In this document: positions 1 through 9,681 of the stretch, one piece after another
How positions within the stretch are numbered: position 1 is the stretch's first letter
Layout of the letters: each line of letters begins with the position of its first letter
Assembly: GCF_014845095.1 (NCBI RefSeq)
Contig: NZ_NKUG01000051.1
Span: 1-64,000, forward strand
Length of the DNA stretch: 64,000 bases
Direction: 5' to 3'
Origin: Methylobacterium bullatum
GTDB taxonomy: Bacteria > Pseudomonadota > Alphaproteobacteria > Rhizobiales > Beijerinckiaceae
Notes under the pieces: model-generated
Seen by the model: only the letters and a program-made list of their open reading frames with translations
Told to the model about the DNA's origin: nothing
Databases searched by the model: none
Made by a program: the position numbers and the translations under genes

Positions 1-653
<653 letters not shown>

Positions 654-670
654 GACGGATCCTCGAGAGC

Positions 671-1363
671 TTAGCGGATGATGGCGACGCGGCGCTGAAG
701 ACGCCGGACGAGGGTCGAGGCGGTGATGCAGATCACCAGGTAGACGGCCGCGGCGAACAGATACATCTCCACGAGACGACCATCGCGCTGGGCCACCTTC
801 GAGGCGGCGCCGAGGAAGTCGGTGAGGGAGATGACGTAGACCAGGGACGTGTCCTGGAAGAGCACGATGGTCTGGGTCAGCAACAGCGGCAGCATGTTGC
901 GGAAGGCCTGCGGCAGGATTACCGTCCGCATGGTCTGGCCGTAGGTCAGGCCGATGGCCTGCGCCGCCGCCGTCTGCCCCTTCGGGATTGCCTGGATGCC
1001 CGCGCGCATGATCTCGGAGAAGAACGCCGCCTCGAACAGGGTGAAGGTGACGAGGGCCGAGGTGAAGGCACCCACCGAGATCGGCCGCGACGCGCCCGTC
1101 ATCCATTGGCCGATATAGGGAACGAGGAAGTAGAACCAGAAGATCACCAGCACGAGCGGCAGCGACCTCATGAAGTTCACGTAGATCTTGGCCGGGAGCG
1201 CCAGGGCGGTGATCCCGGAGAGGCGCATCATCGCGATGATGGTGCCGAGGATGATGCCGCCCGAGGCGGCGAGCGCGGTGAGCGTCAGCGTGAACACCAT
1301 TCCCGTCCCGAACAGGTACGGCAAGGATGAGAGGACGACCCCGAAGTCGAAATCCGTGAACAT
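671..1363 (-). CDS. gltK: Amino-acid ABC transporter permease, GltK-like
   Basis: A 230-residue inner-membrane permease of the HisM/GltK family (BPD_transp_1 fold). An N-terminal membrane helix (about residues 15-40, VLSSLPYLFGTGMVFTLTLT) is followed by further helices. The conserved cytoplasmic coupling loop that contacts the ATPase is seen as AAAQAIGLTYGQTMRTVILP at about 135-155. It would pair with the other permease to form the heterodimeric channel. It lies between gltJ and the ATPase gene in a tight minus-strand operon. No truncation is visible and the length is usual for the family. Specificity for acidic amino acids is inferred from the binding protein and the linked aspA. Confidence 0.9.
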   Translation of the reverse strand: MFTDFDFGVVLSSLPYLFGTGMVFTLTLTALAASGGIILGTIIAMMRLSGITALALPAKIYVNFMRSLPLVLVIFWFYFLVPYIGQWMTGASRPISVGAFTSALVTFTLFEAAFFSEIMRAGIQAIPKGQTAAAQAIGLTYGQTMRTVILPQAFRNMLPLLLTQTIVLFQDTSLVYVISLTDFLGAASKVAQRDGRLVEMYLFAAAVYLVICITASTLVRRLQRRVAIIR

Positions 1364-1420
1364 CGGTCCTCTAGTCCCGTCTGACGGTCGCGAAGGATGG
1401 GGAGAGGGAACGCGCCGTCA

Positions 1421-2143
1421 TCAGCGCGAGCCCGGGACGGCGATGCGGGTCTCGAGCTTGCTCGACACCGTCACGACAATCAGGCTGATGCCGAGATAGA
1501 TGACCGTCGCCGCCGTGAAGGATTCGAAGACCTGCGAGGAGAATTCCTGCATCGAGCGTGCCCGCGCGGTGAGTTCGAGCAGGCCGATGGTGAGCGCCAC
1601 CGAAGTGTTCTTGAGGTTGTTCAGGAACTCGGAGGTCAGCGGCGGCAGGATCACCCGGTAGGCGTTGGGCAGCAGCACGTAACGATAGGTCTGCCACGTG
1701 GTGAGGCCCAGAGCCGTCCCGGCCATGCGCTGGCCGCGCGGCAAGGTCTCGATGCCGGTGCGGACCTGCTCGGCGACGCGGGAGGCCGTGAAGAAGCCGA
1801 GGCAGAGGACCGCCGTGTAGAACGACGAATTCGGCAGCTGCTTCAGCCAGGTCCCCCAGGAGCCGGGCAGGATTTCCGGCACCACGTAGAACCAGAGGAA
1901 CATCTGCACGAGGAGCGGGATGTTGCGGAACAGCTCCACATAGGTGGTGCCGACCCGTTGGGCCCCCCGGCTCGGAAGGGTGCGCAGCACCCCGATGAGC
2001 GAGCCGAGGGAGAAGGCGATGATCCAGGAACAGAGCGCCGTGGCGATCGTCCAAGAGAGGCCGGAGAGAAGCATGTCGGCATAGGTGCCGGTGCCTTCCG
2101 GCGACGGTTCGAAGAAGATCCGCCAGTTCCAATTGTAATTCAT
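1421..2143 (-). CDS. gltJ: Amino-acid ABC transporter permease, GltJ-like
   Basis: A 240-residue permease of the HisM/GltJ family. The N-terminal stretch MNYNWNWRIFFEPSPEGTGT is typical of GltJ-type proteins, followed by hydrophobic helices (ALCSWIIAFSLGSLIGVLRT). The ATPase-contact loop reads MAGTALGLTTWQTYRYVLLP. It should form the membrane channel with the GltK-like partner. It is the second gene of the operon, 28 bases after the binding-protein gene, with the GltK gene 57 bases downstream. Nothing unusual is seen. Confidence 0.9.
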   Translation of the reverse strand: MNYNWNWRIFFEPSPEGTGTYADMLLSGLSWTIATALCSWIIAFSLGSLIGVLRTLPSRGAQRVGTTYVELFRNIPLLVQMFLWFYVVPEILPGSWGTWLKQLPNSSFYTAVLCLGFFTASRVAEQVRTGIETLPRGQRMAGTALGLTTWQTYRYVLLPNAYRVILPPLTSEFLNNLKNTSVALTIGLLELTARARSMQEFSSQVFESFTAATVIYLGISLIVVTVSSKLETRIAVPGSR

Positions 2144-2171
2144 CGCCTGTCGTCTGCTCCGATGCGGCGGC

Positions 2172-3110
2172 TTAGTAGGCGGCCGGGTCGGCGCTGTCGC
2201 TCGGCGACTCGAAGGCCTTCTTCATGGGATCGCTCATGGGAAGGCTGAGGTTGATGCCGCGCGGCGGGATCGGCTTGGTGAACCAGGTCTCGTACAGGGC
2301 CTTGCCCTCGGGGCTCTTGTAGAGCTTGGCCGTCGCCTCATCGACCACGGCCTTGAACGGCGCGTCGTCCTTGCGGAGCATGATGCCGTAGGGCTCGGGC
2401 TTCGACAGGGCCTCGCTGGAGATCGCGTAGGCACCGGGCTCCTTGGAGCTGGCGGCCAGGGAGGCGAGGAGCACGTCGTCCATCACGAAGGCGGCGGCGC
2501 GGCCGGTCTCAACCATGAGGAAGGCTTCGGCGTGATCCTTGGCGGGCAGGATCGTCAGGCCGAGGCCGCGGGCGGTGTTGGCCTCGTTGATCTGGCGGAT
2601 GTTGGTGGTGCCCGAGGTGGACACGACGGTCTTGCCCTTGAGATCCTCGATCGTGTCGAGCTTGGCCGACTTCTTCGCCACGTAGCGGGTGGCGGTGAGG
2701 AAGTGGGTGTTGGTGAAGGCGACCTGCTTCTGGCGGTCGACGTTGTTGGTGGTCGAGCCGCATTCGAGATCGACGGTGCCGTTGGCGATCAGCGGGATGC
2801 GGGTGGCGGAGGTGACCGGATTGAGCTTCACCTCGAGCTTCGTCAGCTTCAGGTTGGTCTTCACCGCCTCGGCGATCTTCTTACAGATCTCGAAGGCGTA
2901 GCCGACCGGCTTCTGGTCGCCGTCGAGGTAGGAGAACGGGACCGAGGCGTCGCGATAGCCGATGGTGATTTCGCCGGTCTCTTTGATCTTCTTGAGGGTG
3001 CCGGTCAGTTCCTGGGCGCCGGCACCGGATGCGCCGAGCGTAATGCCCATTGCCGATGCGAGGACGACCGCCGCCGACAGAGCGGCGGACCTGTGATGAC
3101 CAAAATGCAT
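2172..3110 (-). CDS. gltI: Periplasmic amino-acid-binding protein, GltI-like
   Basis: Solute-binding protein (SBP_bac_3 family), about 312 residues, that would deliver glutamate/aspartate to the GltJK permease. The start at 3110 (MHFGHHRSAAL) opens a clear signal peptide ending near GASGAGAQ. The mature protein begins ELTGTLKKIKETGEITIGYR, typical of GltI. Further family hallmarks are VDLECGSTTNN and TSGTTNIRQ. A longer in-frame start (MPVVRS, 3158) would place basic residues before the signal peptide and is less likely. It is the first gene of the glt operon, and a paralogue lies at 7126-8028. Substrate is inferred from the family. Confidence 0.88.
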   Translation of the reverse strand: MHFGHHRSAALSAAVVLASAMGITLGASGAGAQELTGTLKKIKETGEITIGYRDASVPFSYLDGDQKPVGYAFEICKKIAEAVKTNLKLTKLEVKLNPVTSATRIPLIANGTVDLECGSTTNNVDRQKQVAFTNTHFLTATRYVAKKSAKLDTIEDLKGKTVVSTSGTTNIRQINEANTARGLGLTILPAKDHAEAFLMVETGRAAAFVMDDVLLASLAASSKEPGAYAISSEALSKPEPYGIMLRKDDAPFKAVVDEATAKLYKSPEGKALYETWFTKPIPPRGINLSLPMSDPMKKAFESPSDSADPAAY

Positions 3111-3452
3111 GTGAAGGCTGGCTCCCGGAGGGGTTCTCGCCGATCGGACGACCGGCACGTGAGGCTCAACGTAGCAGCGGTCTCGCCCATCGCAATCGGT
3201 GAATGAGGCCTCACCGGAGATGTCAACCGCTCGACGAGGTTATAGCAATCGGCGTGCCGCGCGCGCGGCCAACATCCATTTCGGCGAAACAATGCCCCGC
3301 ATTTGAAATCGTAACGGGTAGGAGAAGATGAGGGGGCACGGACCGAAACAGCACATGAAAAAGGCCCGGCTTTGCAGCCGGGCCTTTTTCAGAACATCTT
3401 GAATGATCTTGCGGGATCGGAGCATGGCTCCGATCCCGCCGGCCATCGATGC
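3111..3452. other. 342-base intergenic stretch between gltI and the porin gene
   Basis: It holds the upstream region of the glt operon (about 3111-3350) and the porin terminator at 3357-3390. No convincing promoter match, RNA gene or further coding frame was seen. Confidence 0.6.
3357..3390 (-). terminator. Rho-independent terminator of the porin gene
   Basis: A 14-bp perfect stem, gaaaaaggcccggc (3357-3370) against gccgggcctttttc (3377-3390), closes a 6-base loop tttgca. On the minus strand the stem ends in a T run after a GC-rich core, 63 bases past the porin stop. The A/T tails make it potentially bidirectional. Confidence 0.9.
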
Positions 3453-5054
3453 TTAGAAGTCGCGCTGGACGCGCATACGCACCTGGTAGGTGTCGTCGGC
3501 GGTCACGGTACGAACGGCGCCGGAGGCGATGTTCGCGGCGTTGACGGTGCCGCTCGACTGGGTGCGGTCCACGACGCGGCCGTTCTGGACGCCGACCTTG
3601 GTGTAGAAGCCCTCGACACCGATATCGAGGTCCTTCACCGGCGACCAGATCAGGCTCGCGCCGGCGACGATCTGGTAGGTGTCACGGAGAACCGGGCTGA
3701 CGTCGAAAGAGGTCTGGCCGGGAACGCCGGTGAACTGACCAGTCGCACCGGTGGTCTGGAACGCCGCCGCATTGGCGGCGCGAGCGCCACGGGCGAAGGA
3801 GAGTTCGCCGTAGCTGCCGAACACGGCCGAACGCCACTCAGGCGACCAGTAGTGCAGGAACGAACCGACCACGGTGAAGCTGGTGGAGGTTTCGATCTTG
3901 CCGGTCAGAGGGTTCAGAGTGGCGTCGGACATGAAGGGATCGAAGGCAGCGCCGTTGATGGTGCTGGCAATCGAGGTGTAGCTGCCGTTGTAGGACGAGT
4001 AGCCCGTGTAGAGGGTCGCGCCCTCACCGTAGGCTCCCTGCAGGTACAGCGTATCGCCAGGAGCGATGAACGGGGTGTTGATCTTCACGCCACCCTGGAC
4101 AGCCCAGCCGTACTCGCTGGCGGGAGCCCCAGTCACAGCAGCCCCACCAAGACCGGGAACCGAAGCTATACCGAAGGTCGATCCAACGGGATTCTGGACG
4201 TTGATTTCCTTGACTGCAGCCGAGATCTGAGCCGAACCCCAGGCAGCATCGTAGCGCAGCACGCCAACGAAGTCGGGCATGCGGTTACGCTGCGAAACGT
4301 CGTAGTTCGAGAACGTATTCGTCGCGCCGACTCCGATGAGGACCGGGGACGGAGCGCCAGTGACGCCAGCCGCACCGAAGGTCTGCGAGTAAACCGTGTT
4401 GCGACGGAAGGTCGGGTCTTCGAGCGAGACCGTAGCCGAGAAGCCTTCGCCGAACTTGGCCGAGTAGGCCAGCAGGTTGGTCGACTGGACGTCCGAGTTC
4501 AGGGTCGCGCCGGCGAATTCGAAGTCGTGGGCGTAGAAGTCGAAGAACGAGGAGGCGCGACCGGCGGTGAGGCCGGCGAACTGGATGAACGCCTTGTCGG
4601 TGTTCACGAACTGCTGGTCGCGACCGACCTGGTCCTGGCCGGTTGCACCGAAGGCGGAGCCGATGCGCTCCTGGGTGCCGGAGCGGAGACCGCCGGTGGC
4701 GCCGGTGCGCGAGGCGAACTGGATACGGGTGAAGGCGCGCAGGGTGCCGTAGGCCGTCTGGGTGCGGGCATCGACGTTGATGCGGGCGAGACCGATATAG
4801 CCGGTCGTGTCGCCGTTGCCTGAGCCGGAGCGGCTGTCCGTCGGCTGGTAGCCGATGTCGAGGCGGGCGCGGCCCGAGAGACGGATGCAGGTATCCGTTC
4901 CGGGGATGTAGAAGAAGCCGGCGCCGTAGGCGGAGCAGACGCGGACGTATTCGATCGGCACGGCCTTCTTCACGGGAAGGTCGGCGGCATGCGCTCCAGC
5001 GACCGACGCAAAGGCTGCGGCAGTACCGAGGAGTGAGCTCTTCAAGAGCTTCAT
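3453..5054 (-). CDS. Outer-membrane porin (Porin_2 family)
   Basis: A general diffusion porin of the alphaproteobacterial Porin_2 (Omp2b-like) family, about 533 residues. The start at 5054 (MKLLKSSLLG) is preferred over 5099 because GGAG lies close upstream and the signal peptide then begins properly, ending AGAHA before ADLPVKKAV. The mature start is followed by the family pattern YVRVCSAYGAGFFYIPGTDTC and RLSGRARLDIGY. The body alternates beta-strands and Gly/Ala/Ser loops, and the chain ends in a typical outer-membrane terminal Phe (RVQRDF). It is longer than the usual 350-500 residues because of extended loops in the middle. It is single-gene, closed by its own terminator. Confidence 0.93.
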   Translation of the reverse strand: MKLLKSSLLGTAAAFASVAGAHAADLPVKKAVPIEYVRVCSAYGAGFFYIPGTDTCIRLSGRARLDIGYQPTDSRSGSGNGDTTGYIGLARINVDARTQTAYGTLRAFTRIQFASRTGATGGLRSGTQERIGSAFGATGQDQVGRDQQFVNTDKAFIQFAGLTAGRASSFFDFYAHDFEFAGATLNSDVQSTNLLAYSAKFGEGFSATVSLEDPTFRRNTVYSQTFGAAGVTGAPSPVLIGVGATNTFSNYDVSQRNRMPDFVGVLRYDAAWGSAQISAAVKEINVQNPVGSTFGIASVPGLGGAAVTGAPASEYGWAVQGGVKINTPFIAPGDTLYLQGAYGEGATLYTGYSSYNGSYTSIASTINGAAFDPFMSDATLNPLTGKIETSTSFTVVGSFLHYWSPEWRSAVFGSYGELSFARGARAANAAAFQTTGATGQFTGVPGQTSFDVSPVLRDTYQIVAGASLIWSPVKDLDIGVEGFYTKVGVQNGRVVDRTQSSGTVNAANIASGAVRTVTADDTYQVRMRVQRDF

Positions 5055-5521
5055 TGATATCTCCAAAAGCTTCGAGACCCGAGGGACAGGCAACTTCAAC
5101 CCGGCATGGACCGGCGTTCGTTTGCCTTTATTTGTTAGCCGGCAGGACTTGAGTGCCCCGTTCCGGCCGTGCCCCGGGGTTTCCCCAGTGCGTATTCACT
5201 CTGTGCGAGCGGGTTCCTGCGAGCAACTCGGAATCGCGAATGCCACATCGGTTCTGAACTGCTGTGGCGGCGCTGCAACGTTCGTCAGGCGGCAAACCAT
5301 GTCATCGCCGGGACCGATTGATGTGCAGAGCGGGGGCTGGGAGAAGAAAACCAATGCATCCTGCGGCGCTATTGAGATCAGTTGTTCCCGCCAGCGCACC
5401 CTTTGCTTAGTTTTTGTGCTTCGCACCGTCACCGGACCGTCATGAATCGGACATTGGCCCGGTCCGGCGCCGGCCCACGCACCGGCGCCGGAGGGATGGG
5501 TCATTTTCTCGGCGATGGCCG
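5055..5521. other. 467-base intergenic stretch between the porin and aspA
   Basis: Expected to carry the porin promoter and 5' leader (5055 to about 5400) and the aspA 3' hairpin near 5463-5492. A small plus-strand frame at 5122-5445 has no ribosome-binding site or recognisable content, so I do not call it a gene. Confidence 0.5.
5463..5492 (-). terminator. GC-rich hairpin at the 3' end of aspA
   Basis: tccggcgccgg (5463-5473) pairs perfectly with ccggcgccgga (5482-5492) across an 8-base loop. It lies 30 bases beyond the aspA stop. There is no T run after it, so it may act as a pause or mRNA-stabilising hairpin rather than a classical terminator. Confidence 0.5.
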
Positions 5522-7027
5522 TCAGGCCCCCGGATTGTTGCGCCTCACACGAGACGGAAGGGTCATCGCCTCGAGTTCGAGCAGGTGATCGAGCTGGGTC
5601 TCCGTCAGAAGCCCTTCCTCCAGCACGATGTCGGCCACCGGGCGATTCTCCGCCAGGGCGCGCTGGGCCACCCTCGAACACGCCTCGTATCCCAGAGCCG
5701 GCACCAGGGCGGTCACGAGGCCGATGGAACCATGGACGAGGGAGCGGCAGCGTTCGCGATCGGCCTCGATCCCTTCGATGCAGCGTTTCGTGAGGGTATC
5801 CACCGCCGCGGTGAGCATGCGCAGGGAACTGAGAACGCAGTATCCGATGGTCGGCTCGAAGGCATTGAGCTGGAGTTGCCCTCCCTCGGCGCAGAGGGTC
5901 ACGGTGAGGTCGTGGCCGATCACCAGGAAAGCGACCTGGTTGACCACTTCCGGGATCACCGGGTTGACCTTGCCCGGCATGATCGAGGAACCGGCCTGGA
6001 CGGCCGGGAGCCGGATCTCGCCGAAGCCGGTGCGCGGCCCGCTCGAGAGCAGGCGCAAATCGTTGCAGATCTTGGAGAGCTTCACCGCCACGCGCTTCAG
6101 CACGCCCGAGAACAGCACGAACGCGCCGAGATCGGACGTCGCCTCGATGAGGTTCGAGGCGAGCACCATCGGGTGCCCGGAGATGCGCGACAGCTCCTCC
6201 ACCGCCAGGGATGCATAGCGCGGGTCCGCGTTGATGCCGGTGCCGATGGCGGTGGCACCGAGATTGACCTCGCGGAACAGCCCGACGATCTCGTTCAGCC
6301 GGGCCACATCCTCCTTCATGGTGGCGTGGAACCCGTCGAATTCCTGGCCGAGGGTCATCGGCACCGCATCCATCAGCTGAGTGCGGCCCATCTTGAGGAC
6401 ATCGGCGAATTCCACGGCCTTGCCCTTGAAGGCGTAGGCGAGGTCGTCGAGAGCCTTGATGAGGGGCTGGGTCGCGAACATCACGGCCAGGCGCAGGGCG
6501 GTCGGATAGGCGTCGTTGGTGGATTGGGCCATGTTGACGTCGTCGTTGGGGTGGAGCGCCGCGTAATGCCCCAGCGGGTGCCCCATCAGTTCCAGGGCGA
6601 CGTTGGCGATGACCTCGTTGGCGTTCATGTTGGTCGACGTGCCGGCCCCGCCCTGGATCGCGTCCACCACGAACGATTCGGCAAAGCGGGGCTCGGTGGC
6701 GACGAGGGTGCAGGCGCGGTCGATGGCATCGGCCTTGTCGGCGGAAAGGTAGCCCAGCCGCCGGTTGGCGCGGGCGGCCGCCTGCTTCACCAGGGCGAGG
6801 CTTTTGACGAATTCGGGAAAGTGCCCCACCGGCACGCCGGTGATGGGGAAGTTCGCCACGGCGCGCTTGGTGTGGATCCCCCAATAGGCGCCCACCGGCA
6901 CTTCGCCATAGCCGAGGAGATCGTGCTCGGTCCGCGTCCGCGCGCCCTCCATCTCGACGGTTCGCACGGTGGCGACGGCGATGTTCTCGGCCGGCGCATC
7001 GGTGGGCTTCTGCGTGTCCGTCGCCAT
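5522..7027 (-). CDS. aspA: Aspartate ammonia-lyase
   Basis: Converts L-aspartate to fumarate and ammonia in the cytoplasm. It belongs to the fumarase/aspartase superfamily. The signature loop GSSIMPGKVNP carrying the catalytic Ser is intact, as are GAGTSTNMNANEV and QSTNDAYPT. The start at 7027 (MATDTQKPT) has GGGAGA just upstream; an in-frame start at 7048 is poorer. The length of about 501 residues slightly exceeds the usual 470-480 because of an N-terminal tail before RTEHDLLG. Its place among acidic amino-acid transport genes supports a role in aspartate catabolism. The alternative, class II fumarase, is less likely given the AspA-like motif spacing and context. Confidence 0.92.
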   Translation of the reverse strand: MATDTQKPTDAPAENIAVATVRTVEMEGARTRTEHDLLGYGEVPVGAYWGIHTKRAVANFPITGVPVGHFPEFVKSLALVKQAAARANRRLGYLSADKADAIDRACTLVATEPRFAESFVVDAIQGGAGTSTNMNANEVIANVALELMGHPLGHYAALHPNDDVNMAQSTNDAYPTALRLAVMFATQPLIKALDDLAYAFKGKAVEFADVLKMGRTQLMDAVPMTLGQEFDGFHATMKEDVARLNEIVGLFREVNLGATAIGTGINADPRYASLAVEELSRISGHPMVLASNLIEATSDLGAFVLFSGVLKRVAVKLSKICNDLRLLSSGPRTGFGEIRLPAVQAGSSIMPGKVNPVIPEVVNQVAFLVIGHDLTVTLCAEGGQLQLNAFEPTIGYCVLSSLRMLTAAVDTLTKRCIEGIEADRERCRSLVHGSIGLVTALVPALGYEACSRVAQRALAENRPVADIVLEEGLLTETQLDHLLELEAMTLPSRVRRNNPGA

Positions 7028-7125
7028 CGGTCGTCTCCCTCGCGCCACGCTCGCGGCGGCACCGCCGAAGCCACATGCGGCGGCGGAGCCGTCAAGCGCC
7101 GTGGGCCGGCAATCCTGACATCGGC

Positions 7126-8028
7126 TCAGTCCTGAAGCCCGATGACCTGGAAATTCGTTCTCAGCTCATCGGACATGGGGACGTTCAGGCGCTCGCCGTT
7201 CGGCAGCCGTTTGAGGAACCAGCGCTCGTAGATCCAGCGCAGCTCGCGCGACTCGGCCAGACGTTCGAAGGCGGCGTTCACGACGCCGGCGAATTGCAGG
7301 TCGTCCTTGCGGAACATCAGGCCGTAGGGCTCGAAGGACAGCTTGTCCGCCAGCACGGTGTAGGACGCCCCGTCCGGGCCGGCCGCGGTGATGAGGCCAT
7401 AGAGCAGGACATCGTCGAGCCCCAGCGCGTCGGCCCGGCCGTCCCTGACCATGGCGAAGGATTCGGCGTGGTCGCGGCCCGTGACGACGGTGGCCGACAG
7501 GTTGAGTCGCGCTATCAAAGCTCGCAGGGCCGCCTCGTTGGTGGTGCCGGCGGTGACCGCGACGGTCTTGCCGGAGAGGTCGCGATAGGAGCCGATGGGC
7601 GCGCCGCGCTTCACCAGGAGCTTGGTGGCGCTGAAATAGGTGATGGGCGAGAACGCCACGAGCTTGCGGCGCTCCGCATTCGCCGTGGTCGACCCGCATT
7701 CGAGGTCGATCTTGCCCGAGGTGACCGCCGCGATCCGGGTCTCCGGGGTGACGGGCTCGTAGCGCACGGTGAGATCGGTGCGGCCGATCTCCTTGCCGAT
7801 GGCATCGACCACCTCCAGGCAGAGATCGATCGCGTATCCCACCGGATGCCCGGCCGCGTCCTTGAACGAGAAGGGCAGCGAGTTTTCGCGATAGCCGAGG
7901 GTGACGGCCCGCGATTCGCCGATCTTCTTCAGCGTGCCGGTGAGAACATCGATGGCGGAAGCGGGCGCGGCGCTCAAGGCGAGCACCAGGGCCCCGGCGG
8001 CCACTGCCCTCATGCCTTTCGCGTGCAT
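7126..8028 (-). CDS. Orphan amino-acid-binding protein, GltI-like paralogue
   Basis: A 300-residue periplasmic solute-binding protein (SBP_bac_3). It has a signal peptide (AVAAGALVLALSAAPASA) and then a mature start DVLTGTLKKIGESRAVTLGY, closely parallel to the GltI-like protein at 2172-3110. Shared motifs include KIDLECGSTTANAERRK, AGTTNEAALRAL and GRDHAESFAMV. No permease or ATPase gene adjoins it, so it may feed the GltJKL complex with another acidic amino acid, or act with a transporter elsewhere. It sits between aspA and the symporter gene, all on the minus strand. Confidence 0.88.
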   Translation of the reverse strand: MHAKGMRAVAAGALVLALSAAPASAIDVLTGTLKKIGESRAVTLGYRENSLPFSFKDAAGHPVGYAIDLCLEVVDAIGKEIGRTDLTVRYEPVTPETRIAAVTSGKIDLECGSTTANAERRKLVAFSPITYFSATKLLVKRGAPIGSYRDLSGKTVAVTAGTTNEAALRALIARLNLSATVVTGRDHAESFAMVRDGRADALGLDDVLLYGLITAAGPDGASYTVLADKLSFEPYGLMFRKDDLQFAGVVNAAFERLAESRELRWIYERWFLKRLPNGERLNVPMSDELRTNFQVIGLQD

Positions 8029-8088
8029 TGTCCGTGTCCCGTCATGCCATAGGGGTTGCGGTCGGCGGCAAGCGATGCCGCCGGCGGT

Positions 8089-9363
8089 TCAGGCCGGCTC
8101 GGCCAAGGGCGACACGTCCCGGTCGAGGCTCTGGTCGGTCAGTTCCAGCTGCCCCTCCCATTTCGCCACGGCGACGGTTGCGACGCTGTTGCCCAGGACG
8201 TTGGTGGCCGAGCGGCCCATGTCGAGGAACTGGTCGATGCCGATGATGAGGAGGAGGCCAGCCTCCGGGATGTGGAAGGTCGAGAGCGTGGCGGAGATCA
8301 CCACCAGCGAGGCGCGGGGCACGCCGGCCATGCCCTTCGACGTCACCATCAGCAGCAACAGCATGGTCATCTGCTGCCCGAGGGTCAGCGGGATGTTGTA
8401 GGCCTGCGCGATGAACATCACCGCGAAGGTGCAGTACATCATCGAGCCGTCGAGATTGAACGAATACCCCATCGGCAGGACGAACGAGGTGATCTTGTTG
8501 GGCACGCCGAAGCGCTCGAGGTTCTGCAGGGTCTTCGGATAGGCCGCCTCGCTCGATGCGGTGGAAAAGGCGAGGAGGAACGGCTCCTTGATCAGGTTGA
8601 GGAGCCGCCGCATCTGCTTTCCGACCAGCAGGAAGCCGGCGAAGGCCAGCAGGCACCACAGCATGGCGAGGCTGAAGTAGAACTCCACCATGAACTTGCC
8701 GTAGGTCACGAGGACGCCGATGCCCTGCGTGGTGATCGTCGCCGCGATGGCCGCGAACACCGCGACGGGGGCGAAACCCATGACGTAGCCGGTGATCTTC
8801 AGCATCACGTCGGCGAGGCCCTCGATGCCCTCGGCCAGGAGCTTGCCCTTCTCCCCCAAAGCCGCGAGGGCCACGCCGAAGAAGATGGAGAACACGACGA
8901 TCTGCAGGATTTCGTTGTTGGCCATCGCCTCCACGGGGCTTTTCGGCACCAGATGGGTGACGAATTCCTTGAGCGAGAGCGACGCGGCCTTGAGGTTGGT
9001 GGTGGCGCCGGCATCCGGCAGCGGCAGGTTCAGGGCGTCGCCGGGCCGCAGGATGTTGACCATCACCAGGCCGAGCAGCAGCGAGCACAGGGACGCGCCG
9101 ACGAACCACAGCATCGCCTTGCCGCCGACGCGGCCGACGGAGGCGGTGTCGCCCATATGCGCGATGCCGACGACGAGGGTCGAGAAGACCAGCGGCGCGA
9201 TGATCATCTTGATCAGGCGCAGGAACACGTCACTGACGAGGGCGATGTAGCCGGAGATTTCCTTGGACGTCTGAGGGTCCGGCCATGTGATGTTACAGAG
9301 ATACCCGACCGCGATGCCCAGAAGCATACCGATGAAGATGTAAGTCGTCAGCCTGGACTGCAT
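8089..9363 (-). CDS. Dicarboxylate/amino-acid:cation symporter (DAACS family)
   Basis: A 424-residue inner-membrane secondary carrier of the GltP/DctA family. It has about eight helices plus the re-entrant loops. Hallmarks are the serine-rich hairpin TASSEAAYPKTL (HP1), SFNLDGSMMY, TSKGMAGVPRASLVV (HP2) and NVLGNSVATVAVAKWEG near the end. It would import glutamate/aspartate or C4-dicarboxylates with protons or sodium. The HP2 sequence looks closer to GltP-type glutamate carriers than to DctA, but substrate cannot be settled from sequence. It is the most upstream gene of the minus-strand acidic amino-acid module. Confidence 0.93.
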   Translation of the reverse strand: MQSRLTTYIFIGMLLGIAVGYLCNITWPDPQTSKEISGYIALVSDVFLRLIKMIIAPLVFSTLVVGIAHMGDTASVGRVGGKAMLWFVGASLCSLLLGLVMVNILRPGDALNLPLPDAGATTNLKAASLSLKEFVTHLVPKSPVEAMANNEILQIVVFSIFFGVALAALGEKGKLLAEGIEGLADVMLKITGYVMGFAPVAVFAAIAATITTQGIGVLVTYGKFMVEFYFSLAMLWCLLAFAGFLLVGKQMRRLLNLIKEPFLLAFSTASSEAAYPKTLQNLERFGVPNKITSFVLPMGYSFNLDGSMMYCTFAVMFIAQAYNIPLTLGQQMTMLLLLMVTSKGMAGVPRASLVVISATLSTFHIPEAGLLLIIGIDQFLDMGRSATNVLGNSVATVAVAKWEGQLELTDQSLDRDVSPLAEPA

Positions 9364-9681
9364 CGCACTTCCTCACCGGCAGAAACGTTGTCTAGGTCTT
9401 GCATGACACATGCCACACTCGACATGCCTCATGCCTTGCACCGTCGCATCGCGAAGTCGTGACGCCCGGTGATCCGATCGACCGGCCCATCACCTCAAAT
9501 ACGGGGTGAGCGCGAACTTTCGGCGGTGCTTCGACCTCGAAGATCAAGTCCTTCGTGATGTCGATCCGAGAGGAGGTTATTCCCTTTTCTTAGCCGCGCA
9601 AGCACCCTTCGACGGGACGGGTCCGCAAATCGGCGGGCGCCGCCATGCGGAGCCGAGGCTCCGTCGGATCGATACGGCGGT
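9364..9681. other. 318-base intergenic stretch between the symporter and eda
   Basis: The right-hand end holds a short inverted repeat, cggagc at 9648-9653 against gctccg at 9658-9663, just beyond the eda stop. It could be a weak terminator. The rest should hold the symporter promoter. No gene or other motif was recognised. Confidence 0.5.

Noticed and set aside
5122-5445. Possible small plus-strand gene upstream of the porin
   Set aside because: No ribosome-binding site, no homology and unusual amino-acid content; it fits a non-coding leader region.
5414-7135. Plus-strand frame of about 570 codons opposite aspA
   Set aside because: AspA motifs are clear on the minus strand; the opposite frame is Gly/Arg/His-rich with no recognisable domain.
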